Source of the DNA: Geodermatophilus tzadiensis | Lineage (GTDB): Bacteria > Actinomycetota > Actinomycetes > Mycobacteriales > Geodermatophilaceae | Length of the DNA stretch: 64,000 nt | Assembly: GCF_003002915.1 (NCBI RefSeq) | Contig: NZ_PVTG01000003.1 | Location: 248,001 to 312,000 of the forward strand | Direction: 5' to 3' | Shown: positions 21,696-33,030 of the stretch, in pieces | How positions within the stretch are numbered: the stretch's first letter is position 1 | How the letters are laid out: every line of letters starts with the position of its first letter | The notes under the pieces: model-generated | Seen by the model: the letters and a program-made list of their open reading frames with translations, nothing else | Databases searched by the model: none | What the model was told of the DNA's origin: nothing | Made by a program: the position numbers and the translations under genes

Positions 21696-23687
21696 GTGCC
21701 CACCGACCCCGCCGTCCCCGCGCCCGAGGGGGCGCCGCGGGTGGCGCGGGTCGTCGTCGACGTGCCGCTCGCGCACCTGGACCGGCCCTTCGACTACGCC
21801 GTCCCCGACGAACTGGCCGGGCAGGTGCGGGCGGGCTGCCGGGTGCGGGTGCGCTTCGCCGGCCAGCTGGTGGACGGCGTCGTGCTCGAGCTGGCCGACG
21901 CCAGCGACTCCGGGCGGAAGCTCGCGCCGCTGGCCAAGCTGGTCTCGCCGGAGCCGGTGCTCACCCCGGAGGTGGCCGCGCTGGCCCGCTCGGTGGCGCA
22001 GCGCTGGGCCGGCACCCTGACCGACGTGCTGCGGCTGGCCATCCCGCCCCGCCGGGCCGCCGCCGAGAAGCGCCCCCCGGGGGAGGCCCCGCCGCCGCCC
22101 GCGCCGCCGGACCCGGCCGGGTTCGCCCGCTACCCGGCCGGGCCCTCCCTGCTGTCCGCCGTCGCCGAGGGGCGCCCGGCCCGCGCGGTGTGGACGGCGC
22201 TGCCCGGCGAGGACTGGCCGGCCCGGCTGGCCGAGCTGTGCCAGGCCGCCCTGTCCGGGGGGCGCGGCGCGCTCGTCGTCGTCCCCGACGGCCGCGACCT
22301 CGACCGGCTGGAGGCGGCGGCCACCGCCCGGCTGCCGGCGGGCTCCTTCGTCGTGCTGCGCGCCGACGCCGCCCCCGACGCGCGCTACCGGCGCTTCCTC
22401 GACGCCGTCCGCGGCAGCGCCCGGGTGGTGCTCGGCACCCGCGCCGCGGTGTTCGCGCCGGTCGCCGACCTGGGCCTGGTGGCCGTCTGGGACGACGGCG
22501 ACGACCTGCACGCCGAGCCCCGCGCGCCCTACGCGCACGCCCGCGACGTGCTCCTGCACCGCGCGCACCTGGCCTCGTGCGCCGCCGTCGTCGCGGCCAC
22601 CGCGCGCACCGCGGAGGCGCAGCTGCTCCTCGACAGCGGCTGGGCGCACGAGCTGGCCGCCGACCGGGCCACCCTGCGCGCCGCCGCACCCCGCGTGCAG
22701 GCCCTCGGCGAGGACTCCGAGCTGGCCCGCGATCCGGCCGCCCGCACCGCCCGGCTGCCCAGCCTCGCCCACCGGGTGGCCCGGGCGACGCTGGCCGAGG
22801 GCGCGCCGGTGCTCGTCCAGGTGCCCCGCGCCGGCTACGCGCCCGGGCTGGCCTGCGACCGCTGCCGGGCGCCCGCCCGGTGCGCGGTGTGCCGGGGCCC
22901 GCTGGGCATCTCCCCGACGCCGGGGCCGGGCGCGTCGCGGGTGCCGGCCTGCCGCTGGTGCGCCCGCCCGGCGGCCACGTTCGACTGCCCGCACTGCCAC
23001 GGGACGAAGCTGCGCGCCTCCGTCGTCGGCGCGGCCCGCACCGCCGAGGAGCTGGGCCGGGCGTTCCCCGGCGCGCCGGTGCGGGTGTCGGGGCGGACGT
23101 CGGGCGTCCTGCCGTCGGTGCCGGCCGGGCCGTCGCTGGTGGTGGCCACCCCGGGCGCCGAGCCGGTCGCCGAGGGCGGCTACGGCGCGGCGCTGCTGCT
23201 CGACTCGTGGGCCCTGCTCGGCCGGGCGGACCTGCGGGCGGGGGAGGAGACGCTGCGCCGCTGGGCGAACGCCGCCACGCTGGTGCGCCCGCACGGCTCG
23301 GTGGTCGTCGCCGCCGACGCCGCCCACCCCGTCGTCCAGGCCCTCGTGCGCTGGGACCCGGGCTGGCTGGCCGAGCGCGAGCTCGCCGACCGCCGGGCGC
23401 TGGGCTTCCCGCCGGCCACCCGGATGGCGGCGCTGTCCGGCTCACCGGCGGCGCTGGCGGAGTTCCTCACCGCCGCCCGCCTGCCCGCCGACGCCGACCT
23501 GCTCGGTCCGGTGCCCGAACCCCCGCGCCCCGGCCAGGAGGGGGAGCGGGAGCGCTACCTGGTGCGGGTGCCGCGCGGCGAGGGCCTGGCGCTGGCCACC
23601 GCGCTGGCCGAGGTGCAGGGCGTGCGCAGCGCGCGGAAGGCCGGCGAGCACGTGCGCGTCCAGCTCGACCCCCTCGAGCTGGTCTGA
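21696..23687 (+). CDS. priA: Primosomal protein N'-like PriA without helicase P-loop
   Basis: 663 residues from GTG 21696. The N-terminal PriA DNA-binding fold ([25 protein letters not shown] at 15-40) and the eight-Cys zinc region (CDRCRAP, CAVC, CRWC, CPHC at about 388-435) are clear. The helicase region lacks a GxGKT P-loop and DExH box, as is known for actinobacterial PriA. The protein is likely a replication-restart scaffold rather than an active ATPase. Its stop is followed four bases later by palindrome copy B. Confidence 0.9.
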   Translation: MPTDPAVPAPEGAPRVARVVVDVPLAHLDRPFDYAVPDELAGQVRAGCRVRVRFAGQLVDGVVLELADASDSGRKLAPLAKLVSPEPVLTPEVAALARSVAQRWAGTLTDVLRLAIPPRRAAAEKRPPGEAPPPPAPPDPAGFARYPAGPSLLSAVAEGRPARAVWTALPGEDWPARLAELCQAALSGGRGALVVVPDGRDLDRLEAAATARLPAGSFVVLRADAAPDARYRRFLDAVRGSARVVLGTRAAVFAPVADLGLVAVWDDGDDLHAEPRAPYAHARDVLLHRAHLASCAAVVAATARTAEAQLLLDSGWAHELAADRATLRAAAPRVQALGEDSELARDPAARTARLPSLAHRVARATLAEGAPVLVQVPRAGYAPGLACDRCRAPARCAVCRGPLGISPTPGPGASRVPACRWCARPAATFDCPHCHGTKLRASVVGAARTAEELGRAFPGAPVRVSGRTSGVLPSVPAGPSLVVATPGAEPVAEGGYGAALLLDSWALLGRADLRAGEETLRRWANAATLVRPHGSVVVAADAAHPVVQALVRWDPGWLAERELADRRALGFPPATRMAALSGSPAALAEFLTAARLPADADLLGPVPEPPRPGQEGERERYLVRVPRGEGLALATALAEVQGVRSARKAGEHVRVQLDPLELV

Positions 23688-23691
23688 GGAA

Positions 23692-23747
23692 GGACCCTCC
23701 TGCCCCCCGCCACTCGCAGGCTCGCGGCGGGCCCCTGCAGGAGGGCC
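23692..23747 (+). repeat. Stop-proximal palindromic element, copy B (after priA)
   Basis: It begins GGACC four bases past the priA TGA. The outer stem CCCTCCTGC/GCAGGAGGG (9 bp, perfect) encloses inner stem CCCGCC/GGCGGG with a loop containing CTCGC repeated on both sides of AGG. It is nearly identical to copy C at 31.3 kb. Confidence 0.9.
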
Positions 23748-23750
23748 GCA

Positions 23751-23756
23751 TACGCT
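23751..23756 (+). promoter_or_regulatory. -10 box for leaderless def transcript
   Basis: TACGCT lies six bases before the def GTG, directly after palindrome copy B. It suggests that copy B ends the priA transcript and def starts its own. Confidence 0.4.
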
Positions 23757-23762
23757 GGGCCG

Positions 23763-24296
23763 GTGAGCGTCACCCCCATCCGGCTGCTCGGCGACCCGGT
23801 CCTGCACAGGCCCGCCGCCCCCGTCGTCGACTTCGACGCCGAGCTGCGCCGGCTGGTCACCGACCTGACCGAGACCATGCACGCCGCCGGCGGGGCCGGG
23901 CTGGCCGCGCCGCAGATCGGCGTCGGGCTGCGGGTGTTCACCTGGTACGTCGACGGCGAGGTCGGCCACCTCGTCAACCCCTCGGTCGACCTCGTCGGCG
24001 AGGAGACCGAGGAGGCGCCCGAGGGCTGCCTGTCCATCCCGGGCTACCGCTTCGACTGCCGCCGCCACCTGCACGTCGTCGCCACCGGCTGGGACCAGCA
24101 CGGCGACCCGGTCCGGGTGGAGGGCTCGCACCTGCTCGCCCGCGCGGTGCAGCACGAGGTCGACCACCTCGACGGCGTGCTGTTCGTCGACCGGCTCGAC
24201 CCCGAGGCGCGGGCCGCCGCCCTCGCCGCGCTGGCCGAGGCCGAGTGGACCGGCATGGGCGCCTGGGTCCCGCGCGTGGAGGTGAGCCCCCACTGA
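23763..24296 (+). CDS. def: Peptide deformylase
   Basis: 177 residues from GTG 23763. It removes the formyl group from nascent N-terminal Met. All three motifs are present: [10 protein letters not shown] (about 43-52), EGCLS (about 87-91, metal-ligand Cys) and QHEVDH (about 129-134, catalytic Glu and two His ligands). Normal length. It overlaps fmt in a CTGA junction, which fits the paired functions of formylation and deformylation. Confidence 0.96.
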   Translation: MSVTPIRLLGDPVLHRPAAPVVDFDAELRRLVTDLTETMHAAGGAGLAAPQIGVGLRVFTWYVDGEVGHLVNPSVDLVGEETEEAPEGCLSIPGYRFDCRRHLHVVATGWDQHGDPVRVEGSHLLARAVQHEVDHLDGVLFVDRLDPEARAAALAALAEAEWTGMGAWVPRVEVSPH

Positions 24297-25222
24297 GGCT
24301 CCTGTTCGCCGGGACGCCGGAGGCCGCCGTCCCCTCGCTGGACGCGCTGCTGGCCTCCGGGCACGAGGTGGCCGCCGTCCTCACCCGGCCCGACGCCCGC
24401 TCCGGCCGCGGCCGCACGGTCAGCCGCTCGCCGGTCGCCGAGCGCGCCGACGCCGCCGGCGTCCCCGTCCTGCAGCCGCGCTCGCCGCGGGAGCCGCAGT
24501 TCCTCGAGCAGCTCGCCGGCCTCGCCGTCGACTGCGCGCCCGTCGTCGCCTATGGCGCGCTGGTCCCGCCCGCGGCGCTCGACCTGCCCGCGCACGGCTG
24601 GGTCAACCTGCACTTCTCGCTGCTGCCGGCCTGGCGCGGCGCCGCGCCGGTGCAGCACGCGGTCATGGCCGGCGACGAGGTCACCGGCGCCTGCACCTTC
24701 CGGCTCGAGCAGGGCCTGGACACCGGGCCGGTGTTCGGCGTGGTCACCGAGCCGATCGGCCCGCGCGACACCGCCGGCGACCTGCTCGGCCGGCTCGCCC
24801 TCAGCGGCGCCCGGCTGCTGGTGGCCACCCTCGACGGCATCGCCGCAGGCTCGCTCGTCCCGCAGCCCCAGCCGGCCGACGGGGTCAGCCTCGCGCCGCG
24901 GATCGAGACCGCCGACGCCCGGGTGGACTGGGCGCTGCCGGCGCACGTCGTCGACCGGCGGGTCCGCGGCGTGACCCCGGCCCCGGGCGCGTGGACGACG
25001 TGGCGCGGCGAGCGGTTCCGCCTGGGCCCGGTCGAGCCGCTGCCGACGTCCCCGGGCCTGGCGCCCGGCGAGGTGTCTGTGGGCTCCAGCGGGGTCGTGG
25101 TGGGCACCGGCCGCGGCGCGGTGCGGCTCGGCGAGGTGCAGCCCGCCGGCAAGCGCCGGCACCCGGCGCCCGACTGGGCCCGCGGCGCGCGCCCGGCGCC
25201 CGGCGAGCGGTTCGGGGCGTGA
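24293..25222 (+). CDS. fmt: Methionyl-tRNA formyltransferase, probable CTG start
   Basis: 309 residues if started at CTG 24293. The protein then begins (M)[19 protein letters not shown], matching family N-termini exactly. A perfect-looking GGAGGTGA (24278-24285) lies seven bases upstream, and CTG overlaps the def stop as CTGA, like the GTGA overlaps elsewhere here. The nearest in-frame GTG (24245) would add 16 residues and lie before this RBS. Catalytic features [17 protein letters not shown] and GLDTGPV are intact. The C-terminal tRNA-binding domain ends near residue 305. It formylates initiator Met-tRNA. Confidence 0.93.
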   Translation: MRLLFAGTPEAAVPSLDALLASGHEVAAVLTRPDARSGRGRTVSRSPVAERADAAGVPVLQPRSPREPQFLEQLAGLAVDCAPVVAYGALVPPAALDLPAHGWVNLHFSLLPAWRGAAPVQHAVMAGDEVTGACTFRLEQGLDTGPVFGVVTEPIGPRDTAGDLLGRLALSGARLLVATLDGIAAGSLVPQPQPADGVSLAPRIETADARVDWALPAHVVDRRVRGVTPAPGAWTTWRGERFRLGPVEPLPTSPGLAPGEVSVGSSGVVVGTGRGAVRLGEVQPAGKRRHPAPDWARGARPAPGERFGA

Positions 25223-26613
25223 GCGGCCCGCCCCGGCGCCCGGCCGGCCCCCGCGGGGGACGGCGGGACCGCCGTCCGCCCCGCCGCGCACCCCTCGACG
25301 GCGCCCGGCTGACCGCCTACGACGTGCTCGACGGCGTCTCCGCGCGGGAGGCCTACGCCAACCTGCTGCTGCCGCAGCTGCTGCGCGAGCGCGACCTCGA
25401 GCCGCGCGACGCCGCCTTCGCCACCCAGCTGGCCTACGGGGCGCTGCGCGCGCAGGGCACCCTCGACGCCGTCCTCGCCACGCTGGTCGACCGGCCGCTG
25501 GCCGACCTCGACCGCCGGCTGCTCGACCTGCTCCGGCTCGGCGCCTACCAGCTGCTCGACCTCCGGGTGCCCGCGCACGCCGCCGTCGCCACCACCGTCG
25601 ACCTCGCCCGCGCCATCGTGGGGCCCGGCCCCTCGGGCCTGGCCAACGCCGTGCTGCGCCGGGTGGCCGCCGGCGGCGACCGCGCCGCCTGGCTGGCGCG
25701 GCTCGGCGCCGACGGCGACCGGCGCCTCGCGCTGGCCACCGACCACCCCGAGTGGATCGTGAGCGCCTGGCGCGAGGCCCTCGGCGGGGACGCCGAGCTC
25801 GAGGCCGCGCTGCTCGCCGACGACGCCGCCCCCGAGGTGCACCTCGTCGCGCGGCACGTGGACCGCGGCGCACTCGCCGAGGAGTCCGGCGGGACGCCCG
25901 GGCCGTGGTCGCCGTACGCGGTGCGCCTCGGCGGGGGAGACCCCGGGCGGCTGCCGTCGGTGCGCTCGGGCGCGGCCGCGGTGCAGGACGAGGGCAGCCA
26001 GCTCGCCGCGCTGCTGCTCCCCCGGGCGCCGCTGGAGGGGCCCGACGCGCGCTGGCTCGACGTCTGCGCCGGCCCCGGCGGCAAGGCCGGGCTGCTGGCC
26101 GCCGTCCGCCCGGCCGGGGTGCACCTGACCGCCGCCGACCGTGCGCCGCACCGTGCCGAGCTGGTCCGCGGCGCGCTGGCCGGCGAGGACGACGTCGAGG
26201 TGCTGGTGGCCGACGGCCGCGAGCCGCCGTGGGCGCCCGGCTCCTTCGACCGCGTGCTGCTCGACGCGCCGTGCACCGGGCTGGGGGCGCTGCGCCGCCG
26301 TCCCGAGGTGCGCTGGCGGCGCGGACCGGACGACGTCGGCCCCCTGGTGGAGCTGCAGACGGCGCTGCTCGACTCGGCGCTGGCCTCGGTGCGGCCCGGC
26401 GGCGTGGTGGCCTACGTGACCTGCTCGCCGCACGCCGCCGAGACCGTCGCCGTGGCCGACGCCGCGGCCGCCCGGGACGACGTCGAATTGCTGCCCGTGG
26501 CCCCGCTGCTCGACGGTGTGCCCGGGGTCGGGCGGGGGTCCTACGCGCAGCTGTGGCCGCACCGGCACGGCACCGACGCGATGTTCCTGGCGCTGCTCCG
26601 CCGCACCCGCTGA
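25219..26613 (+). CDS. rsmB: 16S rRNA m5C967 methyltransferase RsmB (Sun/Fmu)
   Basis: 464 residues from GTG 25219, overlapping the fmt stop. An Arg/Pro-rich N-terminus of ~28 residues precedes the NusB-like RNA-binding domain ([24 protein letters not shown]). The Rossmann methyltransferase follows: SAM motif [14 protein letters not shown], motif [21 protein letters not shown] and motif VI TCSPH provide the two catalytic Cys residues of the m5C mechanism. The gene order fmt-rsmB-rpe-rib is conserved in actinobacteria. Confidence 0.94.
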   Translation: MSGPPRRPAGPRGGRRDRRPPRRAPLDGARLTAYDVLDGVSAREAYANLLLPQLLRERDLEPRDAAFATQLAYGALRAQGTLDAVLATLVDRPLADLDRRLLDLLRLGAYQLLDLRVPAHAAVATTVDLARAIVGPGPSGLANAVLRRVAAGGDRAAWLARLGADGDRRLALATDHPEWIVSAWREALGGDAELEAALLADDAAPEVHLVARHVDRGALAEESGGTPGPWSPYAVRLGGGDPGRLPSVRSGAAAVQDEGSQLAALLLPRAPLEGPDARWLDVCAGPGGKAGLLAAVRPAGVHLTAADRAPHRAELVRGALAGEDDVEVLVADGREPPWAPGSFDRVLLDAPCTGLGALRRRPEVRWRRGPDDVGPLVELQTALLDSALASVRPGGVVAYVTCSPHAAETVAVADAAAARDDVELLPVAPLLDGVPGVGRGSYAQLWPHRHGTDAMFLALLRRTR

Positions 26614-26708
26614 GCCGCCCGCGGTGGAGCCGGGCCTCGCGCGCCCGGCCTCCGTCGCCCGGCCTGCCCCGCCGTGCCCCGGCTCCCCAGCCACGTCGCC
26701 CACCCCCG

Positions 26709-26770
26709 CGCGAGATCTGCACACTCGTGGTCATCGGCGCCGCGAAGGGCGCGAGTGTGCAGCTCTCGCG
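26709..26770. repeat. Long inverted repeat between rsmB and rpe
   Basis: CGCGAGA-T-CTGCACACTCG (26709-26727) is matched by CGAGTGTGCAG-C-TCTCGCG (26752-26770): 18 of 19 positions pair, with one T/C mismatch. The 24-base loop holds a smaller GCGCC/GGCGC stem. It could be a terminator for fmt-rsmB or a palindromic REP/MITE-like unit. Its sequence is unrelated to the stop-proximal family. Confidence 0.65.
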
Positions 26771-26792
26771 GGGAGCGCGACCGCGGCCGGGA

Positions 26793-26817
26793 GGGGTGAT
26801 CACCCCGCACCTAGACT
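26793..26817 (+). promoter_or_regulatory. Palindromic operator and -10 box of the rpe-rib-his operon
   Basis: GGGGTGATCACCCC (26793-26806) is a perfect 14-bp palindrome. Five bases later TAGACT (26812-26817) forms a -10 box eight bases before the rpe GTG, giving a leaderless start. The palindrome overlaps the expected -35 to -10 spacer, the position of a repressor site. No FMN riboswitch is present. Confidence 0.55.
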
Positions 26818-26825
26818 CGGCGGAC

Positions 26826-27500
26826 GTGCCCCGCACCCCGATGATCGCCCCCAGCCTGCTCTCCGCGGACTTCGCCCGGCTGGCCGACGAGGTGGCCCGG
26901 GTCGCCGACGCCGACTGGCTGCACGTCGACGTCATGGACGCCCATTTCGTGCCCAACCTGACCCTGGGCCGACCCGTGGTCGAGGCCATCCAGGCGGTCA
27001 GCCCGGTGCCGCTGGACTGCCACCTGATGATCGAGGCGCCCGAGCGGTGGGCGCCGGGCTACGCCGAGCTGGGCGCCCGCAACGTCACCGTGCACGCCGA
27101 GGCCTGCACCGGCGACCCCCGCGACGTCGCGCGCGACATCCGCGCCGCCGGGGCGCTGGCCGGCCTGGCGATCAAGCCGGGGACGCCGCTGGAGGACTAC
27201 GAGGACGTCCTGCGCGACTTCGACACCCTGCTGGTGATGACCGTCGAGCCGGGCTTCGGCGGCCAGTCGTTCATCGCCGACGTGCTGCCCAAGGTCCGCC
27301 GCGCACGGCAGCTGGTCGACACCGGCCACCTGCGGCTGTTCGTCGAGGTCGACGGCGGCATCAACGCCGACACCGTCGAGCAGGCCGCCGCCGCGGGCGC
27401 CGACGTCTTCGTGGCCGGCTCGGCCGTCTACGGCGCCGACGACCCCGCCCGCGCCATCGCCGCCCTCCGCGCGCAGGCCGCGTCGGCGGCCGCCGGGTGA
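26826..27500 (+). CDS. rpe: Ribulose-phosphate 3-epimerase
   Basis: 224 residues from GTG 26826. It interconverts ribulose-5-phosphate and xylulose-5-phosphate. TIM-barrel motifs [48 protein letters not shown] and [10 protein letters not shown] carry the metal-binding His and Asp pairs. It supplies ribulose-5-phosphate, a riboflavin precursor, and heads the chain rpe-ribD-ribE-ribBA-ribH-hisE. GTGA overlap with ribD. Confidence 0.96.
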   Translation: MPRTPMIAPSLLSADFARLADEVARVADADWLHVDVMDAHFVPNLTLGRPVVEAIQAVSPVPLDCHLMIEAPERWAPGYAELGARNVTVHAEACTGDPRDVARDIRAAGALAGLAIKPGTPLEDYEDVLRDFDTLLVMTVEPGFGGQSFIADVLPKVRRARQLVDTGHLRLFVEVDGGINADTVEQAAAAGADVFVAGSAVYGADDPARAIAALRAQAASAAAG

Positions 27501-28552
27501 CGCCGCAGGAGCAGTCCGCGATGGCCCGGGCGCGCGAGCTCGGGCTGTCCGTCCTCGGCACCACCAGCCCCAACCCGGCCGTCGGCGCCGTCGTCCTCGA
27601 CGCCGACGGCGCGGTCGCGGGGGAGGGCGCCACCTCCCCGCCCGGCGGCCCGCACGCCGAGGTGCACGCGCTGGCGCAGGCCGGCGAGCGGGCCCGCGGC
27701 GGCACCGCCGTCGTCACCCTCGAGCCGTGCGCGCACACCGGCCGCACCGGCCCCTGCGCCGACGCGCTGCTGGCCGCCGGCGTGGCCCGGGTCGTCGTCG
27801 CCGTGCCCGAGCCCACCCGGCTCGCCGTCGGCGGCGCCCGGCGGCTGCGGGAGGCCGGGGTGGACGTCGAGGTCGGCGTCGAGCAGCAGGAGGCCGAGGA
27901 GGGCGCGCTGGCCGCGTGGCTGACCGGCGTCCGCGAGCAGCGCCCGCAGGTGGTCTGGAAGGTCGGCGCCACCCTCGACGGGCGGGTCGCCGCTGCCGAC
28001 GGCACCAGCCGCTGGATCACCGGGGCGACCGCCCGCGCCGCGGTGCACGCGCTGCGTGCCACCTGCGACGCCGTCCTCGTCGGCTCGGGGACCGTGCTGA
28101 CCGACGACCCGCAGCTCACCGTCCGCGACGCCGACGGCCGCGACACCGCCCGCCAGCCGCTGCGCGTGGTGCACGACCGCCGCGGCCGCGTGCCGGCCAC
28201 CGCGCGGGTGCTCGACGACGCCGCGCCCACCCACGTCAGCCGGGCCGGGTCGCCGGCCGAGCTGCTGGCCGAGCTGTTCGACCGCGGCGTGCGCCGGGTG
28301 CTGCTCGAGGGCGGCCCCACGCTCGCCGCGGCCTTCCTGCGCGCCGGCCTGGTCGACGAGGCCGTCGTCCACCTGGCCCCCAAGCTCCTCGGCGCCGGTC
28401 CCTCGCTGGTGGGGGACCTGGGAATCCCGACGATCGCCGGCGCGCTTGCCCTCGAGGTACGGGACGTCACCCGCCTCGGCGGGGACGTGCAGATCCGCCT
28501 GCGGCCCACCCGTCACACTGGGAGCCGAGGGCACGTGGACGGGAGGGGCTGA
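27497..28552 (+). CDS. ribD: Riboflavin biosynthesis deaminase/reductase RibD
   Basis: 351 residues from GTG 27497. The N-terminal zinc deaminase has HAEVHAL and [13 protein letters not shown] ligands with the catalytic Glu. The C-terminal reductase (from about 155, [25 protein letters not shown]) has the [12 protein letters not shown] signature. It deaminates then reduces the pyrimidine intermediate derived from GTP. Overlaps rpe by four bases; ribE starts two bases after its stop. Confidence 0.95.
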   Translation: MTPQEQSAMARARELGLSVLGTTSPNPAVGAVVLDADGAVAGEGATSPPGGPHAEVHALAQAGERARGGTAVVTLEPCAHTGRTGPCADALLAAGVARVVVAVPEPTRLAVGGARRLREAGVDVEVGVEQQEAEEGALAAWLTGVREQRPQVVWKVGATLDGRVAAADGTSRWITGATARAAVHALRATCDAVLVGSGTVLTDDPQLTVRDADGRDTARQPLRVVHDRRGRVPATARVLDDAAPTHVSRAGSPAELLAELFDRGVRRVLLEGGPTLAAAFLRAGLVDEAVVHLAPKLLGAGPSLVGDLGIPTIAGALALEVRDVTRLGGDVQIRLRPTRHTGSRGHVDGRG

Positions 28553-28553
28553 G

Positions 28554-31259
<2,706 letters not shown>

Positions 31260-31263
31260 GAAA

Positions 31264-31319
31264 GGACCCTCCTGCCCCCCACCGCTCGCAGGCTCGCGGC
31301 GGGCCCCTGCAGGAGGGCC
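31264..31319 (+). repeat. Stop-proximal palindromic element, copy C (after hisE)
   Basis: It begins GGACC four bases after the hisE TGA. Outer stem CCCTCCTGC/GCAGGAGGG; inner stem CCCACC/GGCGGG has one A/C mismatch. It separates two histidine genes that are often adjacent, so it may set different hisE and hisG levels. Confidence 0.9.
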
Positions 31320-31351
31320 GAGCCTGCACCGCCGACCCGAGGAGTCCTACC

Positions 31352-32218
31352 GTGTTGCGTGTCGCCGTTCCCAACAAGGGCGCCCTGAGCGAGCCCGCGG
31401 CGGCGATGCTGGCCGAGAGCGGCTACCGGCAGCGCCGCAGCACCAAGGACCTCGCCGTCTACGACCCCGACAGTGACACCGAGTTCTTCTACCTGCGGCC
31501 GCGCGACATCGCCGTCTACGTCGCCTCCGGCACCCTCGACGTCGGCATCACCGGCCGCGACATGATGCTCGAGACCGCCCCCGCCGACGGGGAGGGCCCG
31601 AGCGCCGTCGAGGTCATGCCGCTGGGCTTCGGCCGGTCCTCCTTCCGCTTCGCCAGCCCCGTGGAGTCGGCCATCGACTCCGTCGAGCAGCTGGCCGGCC
31701 GGCGCATCGCCACCGCCTACCCGGTGCTGCTGCAGCGCTTCCTCGAGGAGTCCGGCATCAAGGCCGGCGTGGTCAAGCTCGACGGCGCGGTGGAGACCGC
31801 CTGCCGGCTGGGCGTGGCCGACGCGGTCTGCGACGTCGTCGAGACCGGGACGACGCTGCGCGCCGCGGGGCTGCGGATCATCGGCGAGCCGGTCCTCACC
31901 AGCGAGGCGGTGCTCGTCCGCCGGGAGGGCGCCGAGGAGATCCCCGCCGTCGCCCAGCTGCGGCGGCGGCTGCGCGGCGTCCTGGTCGCCCGGCAGTACG
32001 TGATGCTCGACTACGACTGCCCCAACGAGCTGCTGGCCCGGGCCACCGCGCTGACGCCCGGCCTCGAGGGGCCGACGGTCAGCCCGCTGCAGACCGAGGG
32101 CTGGTCGGCGGTGCGGGCGATGGTCCGCCAGAACGACACCAACCGGGTGATGGACGAGCTCTGGGAGCTCGGCGCCCGCGCCATCCTGGTCACCAGCATC
32201 CACGCCTGCCGCATCTGA
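31352..32218 (+). CDS. hisG: ATP phosphoribosyltransferase (long form)
   Basis: 288 residues from GTG 31352, nine bases after GAGGAG. It catalyses the first histidine step, ATP + PRPP to PR-ATP. The start LRVAVPNKGALSEPAAAML, GTLDVGITGRDMML and the PRPP loop DVVETGTTLRAAGL are intact. The C-terminal ~75 residues form the histidine-binding regulatory domain (QYVMLDYDCP, GWSAVRAMV), so feedback inhibition is expected. Copy D begins four bases after its stop. Confidence 0.96.
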   Translation: MLRVAVPNKGALSEPAAAMLAESGYRQRRSTKDLAVYDPDSDTEFFYLRPRDIAVYVASGTLDVGITGRDMMLETAPADGEGPSAVEVMPLGFGRSSFRFASPVESAIDSVEQLAGRRIATAYPVLLQRFLEESGIKAGVVKLDGAVETACRLGVADAVCDVVETGTTLRAAGLRIIGEPVLTSEAVLVRREGAEEIPAVAQLRRRLRGVLVARQYVMLDYDCPNELLARATALTPGLEGPTVSPLQTEGWSAVRAMVRQNDTNRVMDELWELGARAILVTSIHACRI

Positions 32219-32222
32219 TGAA

Positions 32223-32277
32223 GGACCACCCTTCCCCCCACGCCTCGCACGCTCGGCGCGGGTTCCTGAAGGGGGCC
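32223..32277 (+). repeat. Stop-proximal palindromic element, copy D (after hisG)
   Basis: It begins GGACC four bases after the hisG TGA. Inner arms CCCACGCC and GGCGCGGG pair with one mismatch; the outer arm CCCTTC pairs with GAAGGG. It belongs to the same GGCGC-type subclass as copy E. Confidence 0.85.
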
Positions 32278-32293
32278 GTTCCAGCACCTCACC

Positions 32294-32324
32294 GGGGCTC
32301 GCGGCGGGACCATGCACGGGGGCC
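32294..32324 (+). repeat. Truncated palindromic element (3' half only)
   Basis: GGGGCTCGCGGCGGGACC followed by GCACGGGGGCC resembles the 3' half of copy A, but no 5' half is present. It lies 16 bases after copy D and immediately upstream of the SSI-like gene, where a signal-peptide start would be expected. Confidence 0.6.
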
Positions 32325-32345
32325 ACGAGTGCGGTTCTCGTCCTC

Positions 32346-32765
32346 GTGGCGGTGCTGCTGTGCGCCGCGTGCGCGGAGCGGGGGTCGGGCGCCGCGCCCG
32401 GGACCACCGGCCCGGCGACGGCGGCGGGTGACGCGCTCACCGTTGAGGTCGACCGCGGCGACGGCAGCCCGGTGGAGCGGTACACGCTGACGTGCGGCGA
32501 CGTCCCGGGCGGCGACCACCCCGACCCGGCCGGGGCCTGCGCGCACCTGGCCGGTCTCGACGACCCGTTCGCCGCGCCGCCGACCGACCGAGCCTGCACC
32601 GAGGTCTACGGCGGGCCGCAGACCGCCCGGGTGACCGGCACCTGGCGCGGGGCTCCCGTGGACCGCGACCACGCCCGCACCGACGGCTGCCGGATCGCCG
32701 AGTGGGACGCGCTGGGCCCGCTGCTGCCCGGCCCCGTCGGCGTCGTGGACCAGCTGCCCGACTGA
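32346..32765 (+). CDS. Subtilisin-inhibitor-like (SSI family) protein, N-terminus possibly disturbed
   Basis: 139 residues from GTG 32346. The body matches the SSI fold: YTLTCGD, DHPDPAGACAHLAGL, CTEVYGGPQTARVTGTWRG and DGCRIAEWDALGPLLP, with four Cys for the two SSI disulfides. The hydrophobic lead (AVLVLVAVLLCAAC) extends upstream of the only in-frame start, and the frame above it runs into a truncated palindrome. The true signal peptide may therefore have been cut off. A lipoprotein-type Cys after LLCAA is possible. It would inhibit secreted serine proteases; specificity unknown. Confidence 0.6.
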   Translation: MAVLLCAACAERGSGAAPGTTGPATAAGDALTVEVDRGDGSPVERYTLTCGDVPGGDHPDPAGACAHLAGLDDPFAAPPTDRACTEVYGGPQTARVTGTWRGAPVDRDHARTDGCRIAEWDALGPLLPGPVGVVDQLPD

Positions 32766-32976
32766 CGCGCCGGCGCGCTCATGCGGGCCTGGTCGCCCGG
32801 TCGTCCAGCCACGGGGTGTCGGGCTCGTCGCGGTGCGAGCCGCTGGAGCAGACGTGCCTGCTGCTGGTGCCCGGCCCGTTCCTCAGCACGTGCACCAGCG
32901 CCGTCGCGCCCACGGCCCTGACCGTGCTCGTCCGTCAGGACGAGACCCGCCGCGGGACTCACCGCCGCACGCGGCA

Positions 32977-33007
32977 GCGGCCCCCTCCCGAGCCGGGAGG
33001 GGGCCGC
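32977..33007. terminator. Strong terminator hairpin between convergent genes
   Basis: GCGGCCCCCTCCC (32977-32989) and GGGAGGGGGCCGC (32995-33007) form a perfect 13-bp stem with a GAGCC loop. It lies between the SSI-like gene and the DUF2877 gene that end facing each other. The other bases from 32766 to 32976 hold no gene I can support. Confidence 0.75.
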
Positions 33008-33030
33008 CGTCGTGCCGGCGCCGGTCGGGG

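Noticed and set aside
26614..26825. Possible FMN riboswitch before the rib genes
   Set aside because: None of the conserved FMN-riboswitch sequence blocks is seen; the region is explained by an inverted repeat and a promoter.
32766..32976. Possible small secreted ORF or gene remnant with several Cys (CEPLEQTCLLL, STCTSAV)
   Set aside because: No start with an RBS and no family; the frame runs into the terminator hairpin.
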